A DNA stretch of 64,000 nt from Psychrobacter vallis. Lineage in GTDB: Bacteria > Pseudomonadota > Gammaproteobacteria > Pseudomonadales > Moraxellaceae. The translations under genes and the position numbers were made by a program. Positions 60,147 to 64,000 of the stretch are shown here, in pieces. Position 1 is the first letter of the stretch; each line of letters begins with the position of its first letter. Location: the NCBI RefSeq assembly GCF_904846715.1, contig NZ_CAJHBU010000010.1, positions 56,919-120,918 of the forward strand, read 5' to 3'. A model generated the notes under the pieces. The model searched no databases and was not told the origin of the DNA. It saw nothing but the letters and a program-made list of their open reading frames with translations.

Positions 60147-60764
60147 ATGTCTGATATAGACCTTATCAAAGAAAATGAGAGAGAGGCACACCGAGTATTT
60201 CGGTTGTACTCTCGTAAGGTATTTTTGGCACCCAATAATCGTCATTTTCATGAGCAACGTATCAACGCGGCGTTGCTGTTAACCGAAAAAGAGCCACTGC
60301 AAGGCGCTGTTGCAGACTTTTTCTACGGCTGCTGGTTTGACATTCCGTACGACGTAAACAACCTGTTTACGCGTATTAAGGATCGTCTCTACCCTCACGT
60401 CAAGCAAGGTTTTCGCGATTGTATTGATAAAAAAAGGTATATTGAGCGCAATAGTATGCTGGCAACGCGCTGGAGTGTGCTGGTCTCGCCTTCTCTCAAT
60501 GAGCAAGAGCAGCGACTGCGTATCAGTAGTGATGATGCAAAAGAGATCTCTAAAAACATTACCGCTGAGCTGATGCAAGCACGTGATGACAAAGATTGGG
60601 GGACGATTGAGCAAATAGAAAATGAGTTTTTTGCCCATTGTATGACGCGCAATGATCGTCTGGCGTTTTCTTTGGTGTGGTTTCGCTTGGGTAAAAGTGA
60701 CTGGCAGTTCGATGAACGCTGGAATAACTGTCAGCAACGCCTAGATCAAACCATCAAAAGCTAA
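60147..60764 (+). CDS. Hypothetical protein in the Roadblock/PAS gene group
   Basis: A 205-residue soluble protein starting MSDIDLIKENEREAHR, placed by AGAGGA about nine bases before the ATG at 60147. It is largely helical with several aromatic landmarks: VFRLYSRKVFLAPNNRHFHEQRINAAL in two parts, an ADFFYGCWFDIPYDVNNLF segment and the C-terminal SLVWFRLGKSDWQFDERWNN. No catalytic motif was recognised. It lies 111 bases after the PhnD-like gene and 29 before the next, so it is probably in the same operon. Confidence 0.75.
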   Translation: MSDIDLIKENEREAHRVFRLYSRKVFLAPNNRHFHEQRINAALLLTEKEPLQGAVADFFYGCWFDIPYDVNNLFTRIKDRLYPHVKQGFRDCIDKKRYIERNSMLATRWSVLVSPSLNEQEQRLRISSDDAKEISKNITAELMQARDDKDWGTIEQIENEFFAHCMTRNDRLAFSLVWFRLGKSDWQFDERWNNCQQRLDQTIKS

Positions 60765-60793
60765 CTTCTTACTTATACAAAACTTTCATCACA

Positions 60794-61420
60794 ATGGTAG
60801 CCGCTATGTCCTCTTACTTAAATGCTGATAAAACCTATCTGACCTTGACCCCAGCTGGAATTTTTGAGGCATTTTCACAAAATGAACCGACTGATGAACA
60901 GCTGTCATTACAAGATCTCTTGTCTTATGAGCAGACCTTACTGGCTGCTGATTGGCTGGAGCGCTATTCTGATGACTGGTTACAAAGCTTTATAGAGCAA
61001 GGTTGGATTGAGAAGCTGTCTCTCTTTTTGCCAGCGCCCAATTTGCCATTGGATCAGTTTTTGCCCTATGTGGTTGCCAGCTTATCGGGCAAACGCCGCG
61101 CCGCGATTGGCTCTGATGAAGGGTTTTGTCTGGCGCGGATTGGCTACAGCCAAGAGGAAGCGGACATGCTAAGTGTGGCAGCGGCTGATTTTTCGGGCTT
61201 TATGCTACGCCAAAAACAACGCGGCTGGGCAGTAGAAAGCCAAGCCATTTCATTTTTTCAGCAAGTCGATTTATTGATTCCTGAAACCAGTTTTGTGTTT
61301 TTATGGATTGATGGTTCAGGCTACGTGCTTATCATCGATGGCGAACCTTTGACCAATAGCCGTGCCTTTGTAGAGCTGGTATGGGCATTAAAAACATCGG
61401 GACTAAGATTCCTGAGCTAA
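60794..61420 (+). CDS. Hypothetical protein, possibly with a divergent Roadblock-like domain
   Basis: A 208-residue protein; ATGs at 60794 and 60806 are both possible and neither has a clear ribosome site. The N-terminal 110 residues are helical with many Leu, Asp, Trp and Tyr (SLQDLLSYEQTLLAADWLER). From about 112 the pattern GSDEGFCLARIGYSQEEADM, LSVAAADFSGFML and VFLWIDGSGYVLIIDGEP recalls the strand-helix-strand order of Roadblock/longin folds, as in the first gene of the group. This is inference from pattern only. It closes the group; no terminator was seen after it. Confidence 0.72.
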   Translation: MVAAMSSYLNADKTYLTLTPAGIFEAFSQNEPTDEQLSLQDLLSYEQTLLAADWLERYSDDWLQSFIEQGWIEKLSLFLPAPNLPLDQFLPYVVASLSGKRRAAIGSDEGFCLARIGYSQEEADMLSVAAADFSGFMLRQKQRGWAVESQAISFFQQVDLLIPETSFVFLWIDGSGYVLIIDGEPLTNSRAFVELVWALKTSGLRFLS

Positions 61421-61794
61421 ACCCATTCCCTACCTGACTCGGCTCAACATGCATTAATAACCACTTACCTCAATAAATGCGCCTGATTTTCTTTAAAAAA
61501 GGTGCATTATCCTTCTCTATTATTCCTCTCTAATGTTATATTATTTCTACATGTCTTATTGTTCTCTGCTATCCAGCGGCGATAGCTGATTTACGCATAG
61601 TAATAAGAATACCCTGAGAATTAACAACACCTTATCAAGATGTTGAGTCATAATATCCCTAATACTGAAACCACGCTTTTTTGAAGTGTTTATAAAGTTT
61701 TGACAACTTAACTCATTATCGTCAGCTATTACCCTCTTTAAAAGTGGCAACTTCTGCCAAATATTGCACTCTTGCTTATTTTTTAGGACCTTTT
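61421..61794. other. Intergenic region after the Roadblock/PAS group
   Basis: About 370 bases with no credible gene. A minus-strand open frame (61556-61750) lacks a ribosome site and is not called. T-rich and A-rich patches are present but no terminator with a good stem was found. Confidence 0.4.
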
Positions 61795-62466
61795 ATGACT
61801 TCGTTGACCACTGTGCGCTTGCGTTATCAAACGATTGAAATTGGCAACACAGATATTCATATTTGTACCCTGCGTGACAATCAACAATTTAGTGATCCCG
61901 AAAATGAAGCATTAGATTTGGGTATTTGTTCGGCTTCTTGGCCGATGTTTGGCGTGATATGGCCGTCAAGTTTAGTGCTGGCCAATCATATGCTCAATTA
62001 CGATATTGCAGGAAAGCGCATCTTGGAAGTTGGCTGCGGTATGGCACTGTCGAGCCTATTGCTTAATAGCCGACATGCTGATATCACAGCGACTGACTAT
62101 CATCCGACGGTTGAGTATTTCCTCGATCGCAATACCACACTCAATAATAATGAAGAGATCAATTTTGAGCGTTTAGACTGGGCAGAAGACAATAGCCACC
62201 TTGGTCAGTTTGATATGATTATCGGTAGTGACTTGCTTTACGAAGACCAACACATCGATATCTTGGCGGCGTTTATCGCGCGTCATGCACTGCCAACCTG
62301 TGAGGTTATCGTCGTAGATCCGGGTCGTGGTCGCAAAAACAAGCTGACCAATAAGATGACAGAGTTTGGTTTTAGCAGCAAGCATGTCAAGCCTGAGAAT
62401 ACCGCCTATCTTGACGCGCCTTTTAAAGGGCATATTTTGACGTTTTCACGCGATAGCAGCAAATAA
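61795..62466 (+). CDS. Family-16 (METTL21-like) protein methyltransferase
   Basis: A 223-residue S-adenosylmethionine-dependent enzyme of the Methyltransf_16 family, whose members methylate lysines of proteins. MTSLTTVRLRYQTIEIG at 61795 follows TAGGA by six bases; a GTG start at 61744 is rejected. The SAM-binding motif I is RILEVGCGMALSSLLL, preceded by the family block GVIWPSSLVLANHML; motif II-like ITATDYHPTVEYFLDRN and QFDMIIGSDLLYEDQHIDIL follow. The target cannot be told. It is convergent with the GNAT gene, 19 bases apart. Confidence 0.85.
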   Translation: MTSLTTVRLRYQTIEIGNTDIHICTLRDNQQFSDPENEALDLGICSASWPMFGVIWPSSLVLANHMLNYDIAGKRILEVGCGMALSSLLLNSRHADITATDYHPTVEYFLDRNTTLNNNEEINFERLDWAEDNSHLGQFDMIIGSDLLYEDQHIDILAAFIARHALPTCEVIVVDPGRGRKNKLTNKMTEFGFSSKHVKPENTAYLDAPFKGHILTFSRDSSK

Positions 62467-62485
62467 GAGAAACAGTGAGTGGCTA

Positions 62486-63070
62486 TCATATATAGGATTG
62501 AGTAATGTCACTGTCTTGCCACTGCTGCCGAGTTATCTTGTACAACACATGCTCAGCAAGCAGATGATTAGGGTCAAGCATGGGGTGATAAAAATCTTGC
62601 TGTGTGTTCGTCATGCCGATACGTTCCATAATCAGTTGTGAGCGCTGGTTGATGACGGCAGTAAATGAGACAATGTCATCAAGTGCCAGCTCGGTAAAGG
62701 CAAACTGTAACGCTGCATGTGCCGCTTCAGTTGCATAGCCTTGTCCCCAATACTCCTTGCGCAACCGCCACGCAATCTCAACCGCAGGGGCAAACGACAT
62801 ATCGGCATGTGTATCATTTAAGCCCACAAACCCGATAAAGTTATTACGATTTTTTGAACCGTCTTTTAAGCTGACCGCCCAAAAGCCCCAGCCATTGTCT
62901 CCAATAAGCTGCTGGCATTTTTTGGCAATAGTGTTGCTCACGGTAGTCGATAATAACTTTGGAAAGTATTGCATCACTTCAGGATCAGCATTCATCTCAG
63001 CAAATATCGCAAAGTCACTTGTTTGCCATTGTTTAAGATAAAGGCGGTCTGTTTCTATCACATTGGTCAT
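62486..63070 (-). CDS. GNAT family N-acetyltransferase (RimJ/RimL type)
   Basis: A 194-residue acetyl-CoA-dependent acetyltransferase. MTNVIETDRLYLKQWQTSDF at 63070 is the standard beginning of this subfamily; a longer frame back to 63181 runs through repeat DNA and is rejected. Landmarks are FAIFAEMNADPEVMQYFP, NNFIGFVGLNDT, the AVEIAWRLRKEYWGQGYATEA acetyl-CoA loop and VSFTAVINQRSQLIMERIGM. RimJ/RimL relatives modify protein N-termini or small molecules; the substrate here is unknown. Confidence 0.87.
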   Translation of the reverse strand: MTNVIETDRLYLKQWQTSDFAIFAEMNADPEVMQYFPKLLSTTVSNTIAKKCQQLIGDNGWGFWAVSLKDGSKNRNNFIGFVGLNDTHADMSFAPAVEIAWRLRKEYWGQGYATEAAHAALQFAFTELALDDIVSFTAVINQRSQLIMERIGMTNTQQDFYHPMLDPNHLLAEHVLYKITRQQWQDSDITQSYI

Positions 63071-63091
63071 TTTTTCACTTATTTTTACTTG

Positions 63092-63232
63092 ATATAGTCG
63101 GTGAAAAGCAATATCGCTACAACACGTACTGCTGGTGCAAATTTTTCTTGTTTGCTGTGCCTTCGCAGCTCGATGCTGCAAAAAATTTACACCAACAATA
63201 CTATAGCGACTTTAAAGTCTTTCAACTATAGT
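63092..63232. repeat. Palindromic intergenic repeat, copy 4 (inverted orientation)
   Basis: Ends pair: TATAGTCGGTGAAAAGCAA with TATCGCTA on the left versus TAGCGACTTTAAAG with TCTTTCAACTATA on the right. The core TTTTTCTTGTTTGCTGTGCC is the inverted form of copies 1 and 3. The right end overlaps the 3' end of the next gene and supplies its TGA stop (63222-63224) and last codons. Confidence 0.8.
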
Positions 63233-63992
63233 GAGTGTCATTCAGACTGCTCAGCCAGCCTTTCTGCTGCGCATAAGTAAGCTGAGCTGGCGTATCAATG
63301 TCATAGCTGAGCTGCGCATTGGCAACTGTCATTATTCGACTGGGCGGCAAGCTTCTAATCAAGTGACGCAAACCCTTATCCCCCATTAGCTCCGACTGCC
63401 ATTGTCTTAATAACTCATAATCAATCACTAAAGGCAGTCCAGTGATATCTTTTTTAAGTATATCAGTGCTATTTTCCTTATCTAAATACGTCCAGCTATG
63501 ATAACCACTTGCAACCACTGCCTGCTTACCTGCCAGCAATGCCATTAAATGCGGCGCATCGAGTAAGACTTGATCGATACCCATGATTAATGCTCGATCA
63601 ATCGATAGGTCCGTAACGTCAGTCAACGCCTCAATTCCTAAAGACAAACTATCTGCCATACCCGTTTCAGGTTGTGTGTTCATCACTACTCGAATCACTG
63701 GATGCTGAAAAGCCAATTGGTCAATCACACTGGCAATCAATTGATGGTTATCAGGAATGACCACGATGATGGCTTGCGGCTTGGTGGTCAGTGCAAGTTT
63801 TAGCATATAGCAAATGAGTGGTTCACCCTGTTTGCACAGTAACTGTTTGGCCTGACCTAAGCGCTGACTGAGGCCACTTGCCAATACAATCACTGCATGA
63901 TTTTGCTCATATTTTTTCACATAGTTTTTCACATAGTTTTTCACATAGTTTTTCACATAGTTTTTCACATAGTTTTTCACATAGTTTTTCAC
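63222..63992 (-). CDS. MobA/MocA-like nucleotidyltransferase
   Basis: A nucleotidyltransferase-family enzyme resembling MocA/MobA, which attach CMP or GMP to molybdopterin. The signature AVIVLASGLSQRLGQAKQLL is followed by DQVLLDAPHLMALLAG with its metal-site Asp, GYHSWTYLD, and LPPSRIMTVANAQLSYDIDTPAQL near the end. The catalytic core starts at about VKKYEQNHAVIVL (GTG 63918-63920). Before it, a 12-bp repeat encodes repeated Val-Lys-Asn-Tyr with a GTG in every unit, so the start is undefined and may lie beyond the window. The stop codon comes from a palindromic repeat. No other molybdenum-cofactor gene is present in the window. Confidence 0.8.
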   Translation of the reverse strand: MKNYVKNYVKNYVKNYVKNYVKNYVKKYEQNHAVIVLASGLSQRLGQAKQLLCKQGEPLICYMLKLALTTKPQAIIVVIPDNHQLIASVIDQLAFQHPVIRVVMNTQPETGMADSLSLGIEALTDVTDLSIDRALIMGIDQVLLDAPHLMALLAGKQAVVASGYHSWTYLDKENSTDILKKDITGLPLVIDYELLRQWQSELMGDKGLRHLIRSLPPSRIMTVANAQLSYDIDTPAQLTYAQQKGWLSSLNDTHYS

Positions 63993-64000
63993 ATAGTTTT
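63913..64000. repeat. 12-bp tandem repeat at the gene's 5' end
   Basis: Seven complete units of TTTTTCACATAG plus four bases run to the window edge. On the coding strand each unit reads GTG AAA AAC TAT, so copy number changes the N-terminus in frame. In another frame each unit contains ATGTGA, a start codon overlapping a stop. The array may continue past 64000. Confidence 0.95.

Noticed and set aside
61556..61750. Minus-strand open frame of 64 codons before the methyltransferase gene
   Set aside because: No ribosome site and it overlaps the region expected to hold the methyltransferase promoter.

Overview
The window reads as a chromosomal segment of a gammaproteobacterium of the family Moraxellaceae, most likely Psychrobacter. 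The gene content, the protein sequences, the moderately AT-rich intergenic DNA and the palindromic intergenic repeats fit that genus. This is inference from sequence character; no database search was run. No rRNA, tRNA, CRISPR array, prophage or complete insertion sequence was recognised.

Layout. 1-8.5 kb: the minus-strand housekeeping run pyrG-kdsA-eno-ftsB, in which copZ, copA and an HMA-like small protein without CxxC lie between kdsA and eno. 8.6-12.5 kb: a porin and malate synthase G. 12.9-15 kb: miaE and three small, very acidic, apparently disordered proteins. 15-22 kb: ppk1, mtgA, a glutaredoxin-like protein, lldD, a rhomboid protease and a MipA/OmpV-type outer membrane protein. 22-26.3 kb: fumC and 5-formyl-THF cyclo-ligase, interspersed with AT-rich orphan genes. 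26.4-36.2 kb: a Na+/H+ antiporter-family carrier, lon, a lipoprotein-type Cu/Zn superoxide dismutase, topA and a DUF2799 lipoprotein. 36.3-43.4 kb: an iron-uptake block, with tonB-exbB-exbD transcribed leftward and a ferric-siderophore ABC transporter rightward, and Fur-box-like sites between them. 43.5-46.8 kb: trpR-trpE-trpG plus an LprI-like gene, preceded by a promoter that overlaps a good match to the trp operator. 47-48 kb: two AT-rich orphan genes with flanking direct repeats. 48.1-50.5 kb: a cystine-type amino-acid ABC transporter. 50.8-57.7 kb: the complete histidine utilisation locus hutC / hutUHGI with HutC-type operator motifs in the divergent gap. 58.0-61.4 kb: an uncharacterised gene group, Roadblock/LC7 - Aer-type PAS - leaderless PhnD-like protein - two unknowns. 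61.8-64 kb: a family-16 methyltransferase, a GNAT acetyltransferase and a MobA/MocA-like nucleotidyltransferase whose 5' end is a 12-bp tandem repeat running off the window.

The best candidate for an undescribed system is the 58-61.4 kb group. It pairs a Roadblock/LC7 platform protein with a stand-alone PAS domain very like the FAD-binding PAS of the Aer redox receptor, a cytosolic periplasmic-binding-protein fold without a signal peptide, an unknown protein, and a last protein that may carry a second, divergent Roadblock-like domain. No Ras-like GTPase, kinase or chemoreceptor is encoded beside it. A ~280 bp nested inverted-repeat element sits inside the group, and a terminator-like hairpin lies in its leader. 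Other notable points are the TrpR operator overlapping the -10 box, and a family of ~140-155 bp palindromic repeats, one of which supplies the stop codon of the last gene.
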